A stretch of DNA of 64,000 nt from an uncultured Eubacteriales bacterium (GCA_900540235.1 UQEY01000005.1:28810-92809), one strand, 5' to 3'. Shown: positions 54,266 through 63,370, counted from the first letter of the stretch. Notes: a model not told the origin generated them from the letters alone. A program made the numbers and translations.

Positions 54266-54280
54266 AAAACGGGTGTTGAA

Positions 54281-55480
54281 ATGAGGAATTTAACAAAAAC
54301 TGAATCGGCTTTGTTAAGCCTTATTTCAAATGCTTTGTTTGATACTAAGCTTGAGCTTGACGAGGATATCGACTGGAACAAGCTTGAAAAAGAAGCATAT
54401 GCGCAGGCTGTTTTTACACTTGCTTTTTATAAAAATAATGCTCCGATTGAAAAATACAAGCAAAAAATCGGGCTTGGTGTGTCAAACAATTTGAGCGTAA
54501 ATGCAGACCACGCTTATGTTAACCGTTTGATGAATGAAAACGGCATACCTTATGTAATTTTAAAAGGTTATGCCTCGGCGTATTATTATCCTGAGCCTAT
54601 GTATAGGTCGATGGGCGATGTTGATTTTCTTGTGCCTGCCGGCAAATTTGATAAGGCTAAAGAAATTTTGATATCTAATGGTTATACTCCTAACCCGGAA
54701 AATCATATTTGCCATATTTCTTTTAAAAATGGTACAAGCATTCTTGAACTTCACTTTGCTCCTGCCGGTATGCCGGAGGGCAAAGCCGGTGAAATTGCAA
54801 AAGAATATATGAAAGATGTTTTTAAAACATCAAAAAAAATTGAAACTCCTGACGGTGAAATGGTAATTCCCGATTTCTTTCATCACGGGCTTATTTTGCT
54901 TCTTCATACCTGCCACCATTTGACAGGCGAAGGTGTAGGACTTAGGCATTTGTGTGATTGGGCAGTTTTTGCAAACAATTTTACTAATGAGCAATTTGAA
55001 GAAATATTTAAAGAAAGACTTAAAAAAATCGGACTTTGGAAATTTGCGCAGCTTTTAACCGCACTTTCAATTAAATATTTAGGTATGCCAAAAAAAGCTT
55101 GGGCGACGGAAAACGAGGATGATGAGCTTCTTTCTCAAATGATGATTGACATTTTTGACGGCGGCAACTTCGGAATAAAAGACAATACACGAAAGCATGA
55201 AACTATGATTATTTCGTCAAGGGGCAAAAACGGCGTCGGCAATACTTCTATGCTCGGTCAGTTTATCAAGAGCATGAATAATATTGTTTATTTGAAATGG
55301 AAAATCAGTAAAAAGCTTAAATTTCTTCTTCCTTTTGGCTGGCTTTTTTACGGTACAAGATATTTGATTAGAATGGCTTTCGGTAAACGAGATAAAATCA
55401 ATATAAATCAAACAGTTGAAAAAGCAAACGAAAGACGAAATATTTATAAAGAATTTGACTTGTTTGAAACTCAAAACTGA
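54281..55480 (+). CDS. Uncharacterised nucleotidyltransferase-family protein
   Basis: A 399-aa protein of the PF14907-like nucleotidyltransferase group. YVILKGYASAYYYPEPMYRSMGDVDFLV (around residue 92, quoted in part) has the Lys and DxD residues of the fold. The C-terminal 250 residues are helical and include HHLTGEGVGLRHLCDWAVF. These proteins recur in capsule loci but no substrate is established. It is inserted between capG and capF in the host-like codon block. Confidence 0.75.
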   Translation: MRNLTKTESALLSLISNALFDTKLELDEDIDWNKLEKEAYAQAVFTLAFYKNNAPIEKYKQKIGLGVSNNLSVNADHAYVNRLMNENGIPYVILKGYASAYYYPEPMYRSMGDVDFLVPAGKFDKAKEILISNGYTPNPENHICHISFKNGTSILELHFAPAGMPEGKAGEIAKEYMKDVFKTSKKIETPDGEMVIPDFFHHGLILLLHTCHHLTGEGVGLRHLCDWAVFANNFTNEQFEEIFKERLKKIGLWKFAQLLTALSIKYLGMPKKAWATENEDDELLSQMMIDIFDGGNFGIKDNTRKHETMIISSRGKNGVGNTSMLGQFIKSMNNIVYLKWKISKKLKFLLPFGWLFYGTRYLIRMAFGKRDKININQTVEKANERRNIYKEFDLFETQN

Positions 55481-55493
55481 TAGGAGAATCGGT

Positions 55494-56690
55494 GTGAACA
55501 TATTAGTAACAGGTGCTAAGGGTATGGTTGGTACAGCCCTTGTCAACAACCTTAAAAATATTAAAGACGGCAAAAACAAAACTCGTCCAAACATAATAAT
55601 TGACGAGATTTTTGAATATGATATAGATTCGAGCGAAGCTGAGCTTGAAGAATACTGCCAAAAAGCCGATTTCGTTTTTAACCTTGCAGGTGTGAACAGA
55701 CCGAAAAACGAAGAAGATTTTATGAACGGCAATTTTGGCTTTGGGTCGACACTTTTAGATACACTTAAAAAGTATAATAACAAGGCAACCGTTATGCTTT
55801 CGTCGTCTGTTCAGGCTACGCTTTCAGGCCGTTTCGGCAACAGTGAATACGGCAGGAGCAAAAAAGCAGGCGAAGATTTGTTTTTCGACTATGGCAAGCA
55901 AACAGGTGCAAAGGTTGCGGTTTACCGTTTCCCTAATTTAATGGGTCATTCAAAACCAAAGTATAATTCTGCCGTTTCAACTTTTTGCTGGGCAGTAGCG
56001 AATGACGAACCTTTTACCGTAACGGACCCAAAGGTTGAGCTTGAACTTTTGTATATTGATGATTTGGTTGAAGGTATGTTTGACCTTTTGGAGGGTAAGG
56101 AAAAGCACTGCGAATTTGACTCAGTTGAAACCGTGCCTGATGATAACGGTAAATTCTGCTTTGTTGAAACTACTCATAAGGTTACGCTTGGTGAAATTGT
56201 TGAGCTTTTGAATGAGTTTAAGGCGCAAACTACTACTTTAATGATGCCGAAAATGCCTGACGGCAGCTTTGCGAAGAAACTTTACAGCCTTTATTTAACA
56301 TATCTTCCGACCGATAAATTTAAGTATGCGCTTAAAATGAATGTCGATAACCGTGGCTCGTTTACCGAACTTGTACATACAAAAGATTGCGGTCAGGTGA
56401 GTATAAATATCAGCAAGCCGGGTATTACAAAAGGTCAGCATTGGCACAACAGCAAATGGGAACTTTTCATTGTCGTTTCAGGTCACGGGCTGATTGAGGA
56501 ACGCAATATTAATACGGGTGAAAAGGTAAGCTTTGAAGTTTCGGGCGATAAAATCGAGGCTGTGCATATGATTCCCGGTTGGACTCATAATATTATTAAT
56601 CTTAGCGAAACCGAAGATTTGGTTACGGTTATGACTTGTAACGAAATTTTTAACCCAAACAAACCCGACACATTTTTTGAAGTTGTGTAA
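55494..56690 (+). CDS. capF: Bifunctional reductase/epimerase CapF
   Basis: A 398-aa two-domain enzyme. The N-terminal SDR domain has LVTGAKGMVGTALVNNL and YGRSKKAGEDLF (catalytic Tyr and Lys, near residue 120). The C-terminal cupin (about 290-398) has GITKGQHWHNSKWELFIVVSG. It reduces the 4-keto intermediate to UDP-2-acetamido-2,6-dideoxy-L-talose before CapG. The start is GTG at 55494 after AGGAG. A second copy of its last 68 bp lies at 62641-62708. Confidence 0.93.
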   Translation: MNILVTGAKGMVGTALVNNLKNIKDGKNKTRPNIIIDEIFEYDIDSSEAELEEYCQKADFVFNLAGVNRPKNEEDFMNGNFGFGSTLLDTLKKYNNKATVMLSSSVQATLSGRFGNSEYGRSKKAGEDLFFDYGKQTGAKVAVYRFPNLMGHSKPKYNSAVSTFCWAVANDEPFTVTDPKVELELLYIDDLVEGMFDLLEGKEKHCEFDSVETVPDDNGKFCFVETTHKVTLGEIVELLNEFKAQTTTLMMPKMPDGSFAKKLYSLYLTYLPTDKFKYALKMNVDNRGSFTELVHTKDCGQVSINISKPGITKGQHWHNSKWELFIVVSGHGLIEERNINTGEKVSFEVSGDKIEAVHMIPGWTHNIINLSETEDLVTVMTCNEIFNPNKPDTFFEVV

Positions 56691-56824
56691 AAATAACTAA
56701 AACATTGTTTTTGATAGGCTAACTTGAAGTAAGTTGAATCGAAAAGCTTTTAGTCGATACTGACAATATGATAATTGTTTGAAAAATAAACAATTTATGG
56801 TTGATAAATAAAAAGGAAAATATT

Positions 56825-57808
56825 ATGACAAACAAACAGACTCAATGTGATATTAATTTTATGGATAGAGGTACAACCTCTGTTATACGAGGACTTGCTA
56901 TTCTTGGAATTGTGTTGCATCACTGTTCTCAATATTTTGATGCATTTGGCCCTGCAGGTTCTTTATTAAGGCAAAGCGGTTACGCTTTGACTGCTGTATT
57001 TTTCTTGTTGTCGGGATATGGTTGCTATTTCTCATTAAAAAAATACAATGGCATAGACAAAACAAAAAAAGCAGTAAAACCACTTACATTATGGACATTA
57101 AAGCATAGTTTAAGAATCTATTTTGATTTTATTATTGTTTTTGTGATTAATTTGGTACTGTTGAAATTTGTGGATTTTGGCTATAGTTTGACAACAAAAG
57201 AAATTTTGTATGATATTTTTACTGTTACTCAACCAACTTGGGTAAGCTGGTATCCAAAAATTCAAATTTTTTGTTATATTGTGTTTGCTATATCATTTTT
57301 GTTATCCAAAAAACACAAAGAGTTGATTACTTTTATTATATCTGTAATATATATATCAGTAGTTTGGAAACTTGGTTGGCAATCAATGTGGTACACAAGT
57401 GTTTTAGCATTTTCAATAGGTGCGTTTTTTGCAAAATATTTACCTCAACTTAGAATAACAAAAAAAGCTAATGTATTTTTGTTCGTAATTTCAATTTTAT
57501 TGTTTGGTGTTTTGTTCTGTTTGCAACCATTTTATAAAGAAAATTTATTGCGTTTTCTTTCAACAATCGTATTATGTCCTGCAGTAGTCTTTTTTACGGG
57601 CTTTTTCAATTTGAAAGGCAAGATACTTACATTTGTCGGTAATATGTCGTTTGAGATGTATTTAATTCATCTTATGCTTTTAAGATTATTCTGTTATATG
57701 GATATTAATCCATATTTGGCAGTTATATTGATAATTGTAATTAGTATGGTATGTGGTTATGTTGTAAATTGTGTTGTTAAAAAATTTATTAAAGTGATTT
57801 TTAAATGA
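56825..57808 (+). CDS. Acyltransferase family 3 membrane protein
   Basis: A 327-aa protein with about ten membrane helices. GLAILGIVLHHCSQYFD has the essential histidine of the family in the first helix, VFFLLSGYGCYFSL follows, and NMSFEMYLIHLMLL ends it. It would O-acetylate the polysaccharide; the other copy at 47260 is broken, so this may be the working one. The start at 56825 follows AAAAAGGAAA. A strongly AT-rich block begins at about 56.8 kb. Confidence 0.88.
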   Translation: MTNKQTQCDINFMDRGTTSVIRGLAILGIVLHHCSQYFDAFGPAGSLLRQSGYALTAVFFLLSGYGCYFSLKKYNGIDKTKKAVKPLTLWTLKHSLRIYFDFIIVFVINLVLLKFVDFGYSLTTKEILYDIFTVTQPTWVSWYPKIQIFCYIVFAISFLLSKKHKELITFIISVIYISVVWKLGWQSMWYTSVLAFSIGAFFAKYLPQLRITKKANVFLFVISILLFGVLFCLQPFYKENLLRFLSTIVLCPAVVFFTGFFNLKGKILTFVGNMSFEMYLIHLMLLRLFCYMDINPYLAVILIIVISMVCGYVVNCVVKKFIKVIFK

Positions 57809-57823
57809 TAGTTGGAGGATATT

Positions 57824-58666
57824 ATGGATAAAACAAATGAAACCTTGTATGGTATTCAATCAACAGAATTAGAAATTTTAAAATATTTTGATGAGTTTTG
57901 CAGAGAAAATGACATCAAGTATTCTTTATCCGGAGGCACGCTCTTAGGTGCTATTCGACATAAGGGCTTTATTCCTTGGGATGATGATGTTGATTGTATG
58001 ATGATGCGTGAAGACTATAATAAGTTATTTGAATTGTGGAATAAAAATGCTGACACAGATAAATATTTTCTTCAAAACAAAGAAAACAGTGCTGGTTTTT
58101 CACAATCATTTGCTAAAATAAGAAAAAATCATACAACATTTTTACAAGAAGATGATGCCCCAGGCAAGTATCATCATGGCTTGTTTATTGATATTATGCC
58201 TGCAGACAGAATGCCAAATGGTAAAATAAAGAGAAAACTTTTTTACTTGAATGTTATGCTTTATCAGCTGTTTAACAGAGAATTTGCACCGCCTCTTTCG
58301 AGTTCATTTGTTCAATTCGGATGTAATGTTATTTTGTTTTTTACAAAACATTCAGATAGAGCTAAGCTTCGTGCAAAATATTTAAAAAAACTAACAAAGT
58401 ATGATGATGACAGGTCGTTAGAAATTGTTTCATTTGAAACTGTTTCATCAATGCACAGACATTATTCACCCGATTTGATGGACAAGTTTATTGATGTTCC
58501 TTTTGAGGATACAACTCTAAAGGTCACTTCAAAGTGGCAGGAGGTTTTGGAAACCGGATATGGTGATTATATGCAGTTTCCACCAAAAGAAGAACAAATT
58601 TGGAAGCATCATCCGATATTAATAAATTTTGAAAAAGATTATAATGAACTAAAAAAGGATAATTAA
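57824..58666 (+). CDS. licD: LicD-family phosphotransferase
   Basis: A 280-aa LicD protein, which transfers phosphocholine or a related phospho-group from a CDP carrier to a glycan. YSLSGGTLLGAIRHKGFIPWDDDVDCMMM (about residues 33-61, quoted in part here for its motif) carries the DDDVD metal site. LEVFIDVPFEDTTLKVTSK-like closing region matches the family. The donor may come from the fused enzyme at 61035. It starts after GGAGG. Confidence 0.9.
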   Translation: MDKTNETLYGIQSTELEILKYFDEFCRENDIKYSLSGGTLLGAIRHKGFIPWDDDVDCMMMREDYNKLFELWNKNADTDKYFLQNKENSAGFSQSFAKIRKNHTTFLQEDDAPGKYHHGLFIDIMPADRMPNGKIKRKLFYLNVMLYQLFNREFAPPLSSSFVQFGCNVILFFTKHSDRAKLRAKYLKKLTKYDDDRSLEIVSFETVSSMHRHYSPDLMDKFIDVPFEDTTLKVTSKWQEVLETGYGDYMQFPPKEEQIWKHHPILINFEKDYNELKKDN

Positions 58667-58683
58667 TATGATTAGGAGCTAAT

Positions 58684-59637
58684 ATGGAAAATACAGTTTA
58701 TCCTATTGCTTATGGATGTAAAAATAAAGACGAAAATATTAGAGCTAACTCTCGTTCAGGCGGTGTGTTTACTGCCTTGTCTGACTATGTTTTGGATATA
58801 GGCGGTGTGATTTACGGTTGTGCACTTGACAAAAATTTTATGGCTGTACATAAAAGAGCTACAACAAAGCAAGAGCGAGATGAGTTTAGAGGTTCAAAAT
58901 ATGTTCAAAGTGTTATGGGCAATACCTATTTACAAGTTAAGGAAGATTTGAACAATAGTCTTAATGTAATGTTTTCCGGCACTCCTTGTCAAGTGGATGG
59001 CTTAAAAAGGTTTCTATCTGTTTCAAATGTGGATATGACAAATTTGATTACTGTAGATTTGGTGTGTCATGGTGTTCCGAGCCCAAAAGTATGGAGTGAT
59101 TATTTAAAATATCGAAAAGAAAAGATGGGCAGTGATATTGTCCAGGTGGATTTCAGGAATAAAAAAGATTTTGGATGGAAAGACCGTGTAGAAACACTAA
59201 CATTTAATAATGGTAAAATTGTCAGTTCAAGATATTACAGAGATTTATTTTATTCTGATTATATAATAAGAAGAAGTTGCCACGAATGTAATTATACAAG
59301 TAAAAAAAGAGTTGCTGATATTACTCTTGCAGATTTTTGGGGAATTGACAGCCTTGACTCGTCATTTAATGATAATAAGGGTGTATCGCTCATTTTGATT
59401 AACAGTGATTTGGGCAAAAACTTGTTTGACAAAATCAGTGACAAGTTGATTTGTGAAGAGTTTGATTCTTCTAAAGTTAATCAAACCTCGCTGGAACATC
59501 CCCACTATTACAAGGCTAAAAAAGAGGAGTTTTGGAAAGATTATAACCAAAACGGCATAGAATTTGTCATGGAAAAATATGTTATCGGCAATCCGATTGT
59601 TCATCGGCTAAAAGAAATATATAGAAACCATAAGTAG
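58684..59637 (+). CDS. FrhB-domain protein lacking the ferredoxin part
   Basis: A 317-aa protein with the FrhB-type sequence only: NSRSGGVFTALSDYVL, GSKYVQSVMGN, FSGTPCQVDGL, DLVCHGVPS and LADFWGIDSL. The two 4Fe-4S sites found at the start of the homologue at 50855 are absent here. They occur instead at the front of the next gene, fused to a pyruvyl transferase. It starts after AGGAG. Confidence 0.87.
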   Translation: MENTVYPIAYGCKNKDENIRANSRSGGVFTALSDYVLDIGGVIYGCALDKNFMAVHKRATTKQERDEFRGSKYVQSVMGNTYLQVKEDLNNSLNVMFSGTPCQVDGLKRFLSVSNVDMTNLITVDLVCHGVPSPKVWSDYLKYRKEKMGSDIVQVDFRNKKDFGWKDRVETLTFNNGKIVSSRYYRDLFYSDYIIRRSCHECNYTSKKRVADITLADFWGIDSLDSSFNDNKGVSLILINSDLGKNLFDKISDKLICEEFDSSKVNQTSLEHPHYYKAKKEEFWKDYNQNGIEFVMEKYVIGNPIVHRLKEIYRNHK

Positions 59638-59655
59638 TTATGTAAGGAAATTTTT

Positions 59656-61014
59656 ATGAGTAAGGTAGTTTTATTTGAGTCGGATATGGAATGCTGTGGC
59701 TGTTCTGCCTGTGAATGCATTTGTCCAAAGCATGCTATATCTATGAAAGAAAATAATGAAGGTTTCTTGTATCCTATAATAGATAGTGAAGCTTGTATTG
59801 AATGTAAAATGTGTCAAAGGGTTTGCCCTGTTCGCAATTTTGACAATGAAAAGTTAAAGGTTAGCACAAATGGAAAAACACAAATCGGTATTATTTCACT
59901 TTCTTATACAGATAATTTTGGTGCTAAAATCGTTACATATTCTCTCAAAAAGAAAATAGAAGAAATTATACCTGATTGTAATGTTAATGTTATTCAATTT
60001 TTGCCGAATTTAGAACAAGAAGGTTTTTTGCAACTTGTGAAGAAAAGAATTAAGGAGCAAGGTCTTGTAAAACCGGCTCTGCATTTTTTGCTTCACAAAA
60101 CAAATATGAAAAAGCACAGCAAAGAGTTTGCAATTAGACAAGAAAATTACAGGAATTTTGATGAAAAATATTTGCCTATTGCTCTCAATACGCCTAAAGT
60201 ACTTGATTTTAAAACTTATGTGAGTCAGTTGGATGCTATTGTTGTTGGCTCTGATATTGTGTTTAGACCTGAATTCGCAGAACTTTATCCTGATGTATTT
60301 TTTCTTGGTTGTTTGAATTGCCATGGTGGGACAAGAAAAGTATCTTATGCAGCCAGTATTGGCACCGATTCAAGAAATATCTTGAATCCACTTGAGGCAT
60401 CATATAAAGACGGAATAAAGAATTTTGACTTTATTTCCGTGAGAGAGAAGAAAAGCCAAGAGTTTTTGCAAGGCTTAACCGATAAAAATGTAGAATTTTG
60501 TTGCGACCCGGTTATGCTTTGTGATACATCATATTTTGATTTTGAAACAAGTTTAAAACAACCGCCTAAAAAGTACATATATCTTTATATTTTAGATAGA
60601 AACAAAAAGGCGATTGCATATGCTAAAAAATTAGCCAAGCAAAAGAATTTGGATATTTATTACTTCGCTGAACAAGATTTGGATGACGAAAATATTTATA
60701 ATGTTTTTACTGATGGTCCGGCAGAGTTTGTTCAACGAATTAAAAATGCTGAATATGTAATTACAAATTCGTTTCATAGCATTGTATTTTCTATTTTGTT
60801 TAAAAAGCCTTTTGTTGCCTTTATGAGAACAAGGCAAAGTTTAAAAATTACAAATATTCTTGAAATGTTTGGAATGCAAGACAGGGGTGTTGTCGGAAAT
60901 GAAAAATGCGATATTGACAAACCTATTGATTGGAATGAAGTCCATAGTAAATTGGCAAGGATAAATCAAAGTTCAACCGAATATCTTAAAAATGCTTTGA
61001 AAGGTTTGAAATAA
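59656..61014 (+). CDS. Ferredoxin-polysaccharide pyruvyl transferase fusion
   Basis: A 452-aa protein. Residues 12-60 contain two 4Fe-4S sites (CCGCSACECICPKHA, CIECKMCQRVCP). Residues 75-452 are a polysaccharide pyruvyl transferase: GIISLSYTDNFGAKIVTYSL, VVGSDIVFRPEF, VSYAASIG and NSFHSIVFSILFKKPFVAF. The iron-sulfur front is the part missing from the FrhB protein just upstream, so the two genes look like a swapped version of the ferredoxin-FrhB plus pyruvyl transferase arrangement elsewhere in the locus. Confidence 0.87.
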   Translation: MSKVVLFESDMECCGCSACECICPKHAISMKENNEGFLYPIIDSEACIECKMCQRVCPVRNFDNEKLKVSTNGKTQIGIISLSYTDNFGAKIVTYSLKKKIEEIIPDCNVNVIQFLPNLEQEGFLQLVKKRIKEQGLVKPALHFLLHKTNMKKHSKEFAIRQENYRNFDEKYLPIALNTPKVLDFKTYVSQLDAIVVGSDIVFRPEFAELYPDVFFLGCLNCHGGTRKVSYAASIGTDSRNILNPLEASYKDGIKNFDFISVREKKSQEFLQGLTDKNVEFCCDPVMLCDTSYFDFETSLKQPPKKYIYLYILDRNKKAIAYAKKLAKQKNLDIYYFAEQDLDDENIYNVFTDGPAEFVQRIKNAEYVITNSFHSIVFSILFKKPFVAFMRTRQSLKITNILEMFGMQDRGVVGNEKCDIDKPIDWNEVHSKLARINQSSTEYLKNALKGLK

Positions 61015-61034
61015 TATTTTGAAAGGTAACAAAT

Positions 61035-62585
61035 ATGAATATAGTAGCTATTCTTGCAAACGGTGTTGGTACGAGATTTGGCAGTAATGTGCCAAAGCAA
61101 TTCCACAAGGTTAATGGCAAAATGGTAATTGAATATGTAATTGAATCAATATTGCAAGCGAAAAATATTGACAAGCTTATTATTGCAACTAACATTGAAG
61201 CAAACAGTGTTTATCTTGCTGATATTTGCAAAGCAAATGACATCGATTTGATTGAAGGCGGTAGCACAAGAAATCGTACTCTTAAAAATGTTATTGATTA
61301 CATTGATTTAGAATATGATTGTCAAAAGCTGATTGTTTGTGATGCTGTTCGCCCAATGATTAGTGGCAAACTAATTGATAAGTATTTTGACTTGCTTGAA
61401 GGTAAGTCGGCAGTTGTTACTGCTCAAAAAATTACTGATTCACTTGGTTGTTACAAATTTCAAAAGGTAAACAGAGAAGATTATTATTTGATGCAGTCAC
61501 CTGAAGGTTTTAATTTTAAAGAACTTTGTGATAATTTTGATTCAGAATCGGATCTTACAGAGGTTACTCAACAACTTCCGGAAAACAGTGATATTGAGTT
61601 ATATTTTGATTTTAAAAATAATTTTAAATTGACATATCCGGCTGATTTAAAATATCTTGAGGCGCTTATTAAAGATAGGGAAAACAATATTAAAATTGAT
61701 AATATTCTTGACAATGTTGTTAGACTAAAAAGTTATCTGGAAAAACATTATCCAAAAGAGTCGCAGAAGTGGGTCGAAACTTTAAAACAAGAAGTTCCTA
61801 ATCTACTTCAAAAGTGGCAAATTGACGATTATAATGTTATAAAAACTTCACATTTTGGTATTATTTTTCTTGCACACAGCATAAAATATGGCAAATGTGT
61901 ACTTAAAATTATTCCTCCGTTTATTGGCAGATATGAGCAAGAAAGAGCATGCTATCAAAGTATTAGTGCTAATTTTATGTGCGAAATGTTAGATTATGAT
62001 GACCATTGTTCGGCAATTTTAATGCAACGGTGTGATGAAATTAGCAATTTTGATGATAAAGTTGTGATTGACTTTTTTGAAAAAGTTATTAATAGTTCTG
62101 TTAATACATATTTTAATTCAAAATTATTTCACAATTATTCAAACATACTGCATAATAAGTTGAATGAAACGGATTTTAATTATAAAAAAAATGAAATAAT
62201 GTCATTCGTTCAAGAAGCAGTTGATGTGTATGATTCCACTTTTGCTAACGATGACTGTAATCTTATTCATGGTGATTTGCACAGATATAATATTATGTCA
62301 AAGAATAATTTACTTTTGGCAATTGATCCTATTGGCTATGTTGCCCCAAAGGAAATTGATATTGCAAGATATATTGGTACAGAACTTACGGATGTGTCAG
62401 GCAACATTAAGCAAAAATTTGAAAAATTAATAATGGTGTTTTCGTCAATTTGTGATAAGGAAAGACTAAAAAAAGCATTGTTTGTTGATGTGGTTTTTCG
62501 ACTTCATAATAGTCTTTTTGAAAATGAAAACTACATTTTGACTGATAAATGGCTTAATGTTTTAAATAATATAGTATGTCAATGA
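61035..62585 (+). CDS. Nucleotidyltransferase-kinase fusion (IspD/TarI-like plus APH-like)
   Basis: A 516-aa two-domain enzyme. Residues 1-215 are an IspD/TarI-type cytidylyltransferase (AILANGVGTRFGSNVPKQFH, then VTAQKITDSLG). Residues 265-516 are an aminoglycoside/choline-kinase-like fold with the catalytic loop LIHGDLHRYNIMS and the metal aspartate in LLAIDPIGY. A single protein could thus phosphorylate a small alcohol and make its CDP derivative for LicD. The substrate (choline or other) is not shown. It starts after GAAAGG. Confidence 0.83.
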   Translation: MNIVAILANGVGTRFGSNVPKQFHKVNGKMVIEYVIESILQAKNIDKLIIATNIEANSVYLADICKANDIDLIEGGSTRNRTLKNVIDYIDLEYDCQKLIVCDAVRPMISGKLIDKYFDLLEGKSAVVTAQKITDSLGCYKFQKVNREDYYLMQSPEGFNFKELCDNFDSESDLTEVTQQLPENSDIELYFDFKNNFKLTYPADLKYLEALIKDRENNIKIDNILDNVVRLKSYLEKHYPKESQKWVETLKQEVPNLLQKWQIDDYNVIKTSHFGIIFLAHSIKYGKCVLKIIPPFIGRYEQERACYQSISANFMCEMLDYDDHCSAILMQRCDEISNFDDKVVIDFFEKVINSSVNTYFNSKLFHNYSNILHNKLNETDFNYKKNEIMSFVQEAVDVYDSTFANDDCNLIHGDLHRYNIMSKNNLLLAIDPIGYVAPKEIDIARYIGTELTDVSGNIKQKFEKLIMVFSSICDKERLKKALFVDVVFRLHNSLFENENYILTDKWLNVLNNIVCQ

Positions 62586-62605
62586 AAATTTGGCGTACTT
62601 GTAGT

Positions 62606-62708
62606 TCTTTTCTGCACCCTGTGATTGAAAAGGCGTTTAGTTACGGTTATGACTTGTAACGAAATTTTTAACCAAAATAAACCCGATACATTTTTTGAAG
62701 AGGTATAA
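62606..62708 (+). pseudogene. Recombination scar: vanZ-end and capF-end remnants
   Basis: 62606-62640 resembles the 3' end of the vanZ gene (GATTGAAAAGGCGTTTAGTT compared with the same stretch near 63222). 62641-62708 matches the last 68 bp of capF (56623-56690) with about six differences, including the stop codon. Neither piece is a functional gene. Confidence 0.85.
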
Positions 62709-62726
62709 TTTTAGGAGTTGAGGTAA

Positions 62727-63260
62727 TTGGATATTGTTACAACGCTTTATAATGTAAGTAATGAAAAAATATTCTTTATCTTGCTCGCATTTTCTCTTGT
62801 TTTAGGTATCGGCAAAAGGCTTTTTATGCTGAAGAAGTGCTACAATTATATAGTTGTGGCATTTCTCTTTTTGTATGTGATTTTTATATTGTATATTACT
62901 CTGTTTTCACGGCTCAATACAGAGTCGGCAGGTGATTACAGTCTGATTCCGTTTCACTCGTACTATTTGGCGGCTCACGGAATGAAAGAAATGATTAGAG
63001 AGTCGATACTCAATATTCTCTTTTTCTATCCGCTCGGTTTCATCTTCGGTAGTTTGAATGTTGACAAAATCAATTCAAAGCGGTGGATGATTATTCCGAT
63101 TTCCTGTGCATTAAGCTTTATTATTGAACTTTCGCAATATGTTTTCAAACTCGGCTATGCGGAGATTGACGATGTGATTCATAATACACTCGGCTGTGCC
63201 GTCGGACTTTTCTTCTGCATTTTGATTGAAAAAGCGTTTAGTTATAAACTTTCTAAATAA
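62727..63260 (+). CDS. VanZ-like family membrane protein
   Basis: A 177-aa protein with about four membrane helices. LYVIFILYITLFSRL, then NILFFYPLGFIFGSL and FIIELSQYVFKLGYAEIDDVIHN (partly quoted) match VanZ. The role is unclear; VanZ gives low teicoplanin resistance and relatives are found at the ends of capsule loci. The start is TTG at 62727 after AGGAGTTGAGG. It is the last gene of the operon, ending 110 bp from attR, and has host-like composition. Confidence 0.85.
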   Translation: MDIVTTLYNVSNEKIFFILLAFSLVLGIGKRLFMLKKCYNYIVVAFLFLYVIFILYITLFSRLNTESAGDYSLIPFHSYYLAAHGMKEMIRESILNILFFYPLGFIFGSLNVDKINSKRWMIIPISCALSFIIELSQYVFKLGYAEIDDVIHNTLGCAVGLFFCILIEKAFSYKLSK

Positions 63261-63266
63261 AAATAC

Positions 63267-63292
63267 CGTAGGGGGGAACATTGTTCGCCTTT
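63267..63292. repeat. REP-like palindrome near the right end of the element
   Basis: CGTAGGGGGGAACATTGTTC then GCC: stem GGgGAACA/TGTTCGCC. The T-rich 3' side may help terminate the polysaccharide operon. Confidence 0.65.
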
Positions 63293-63303
63293 ATTTTTAT
63301 ACC

Positions 63304-63351
63304 CTATCGGCAATAAAAACAGAGCATAAAACCGAAAAATATTGCCGATAG
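63304..63351. repeat. 11-bp inverted repeat beside attR
   Basis: CTATCGGCAAT (63304-63314) and ATTGCCGATAG (63341-63351) are exact complements with a 26-bp spacer and no T-run after. The nearer arm ends 23 bp before the att core, so it could bind a recombination accessory factor. Confidence 0.5.
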
Positions 63352-63370
63352 AAAAAATTATAGTCTACCC

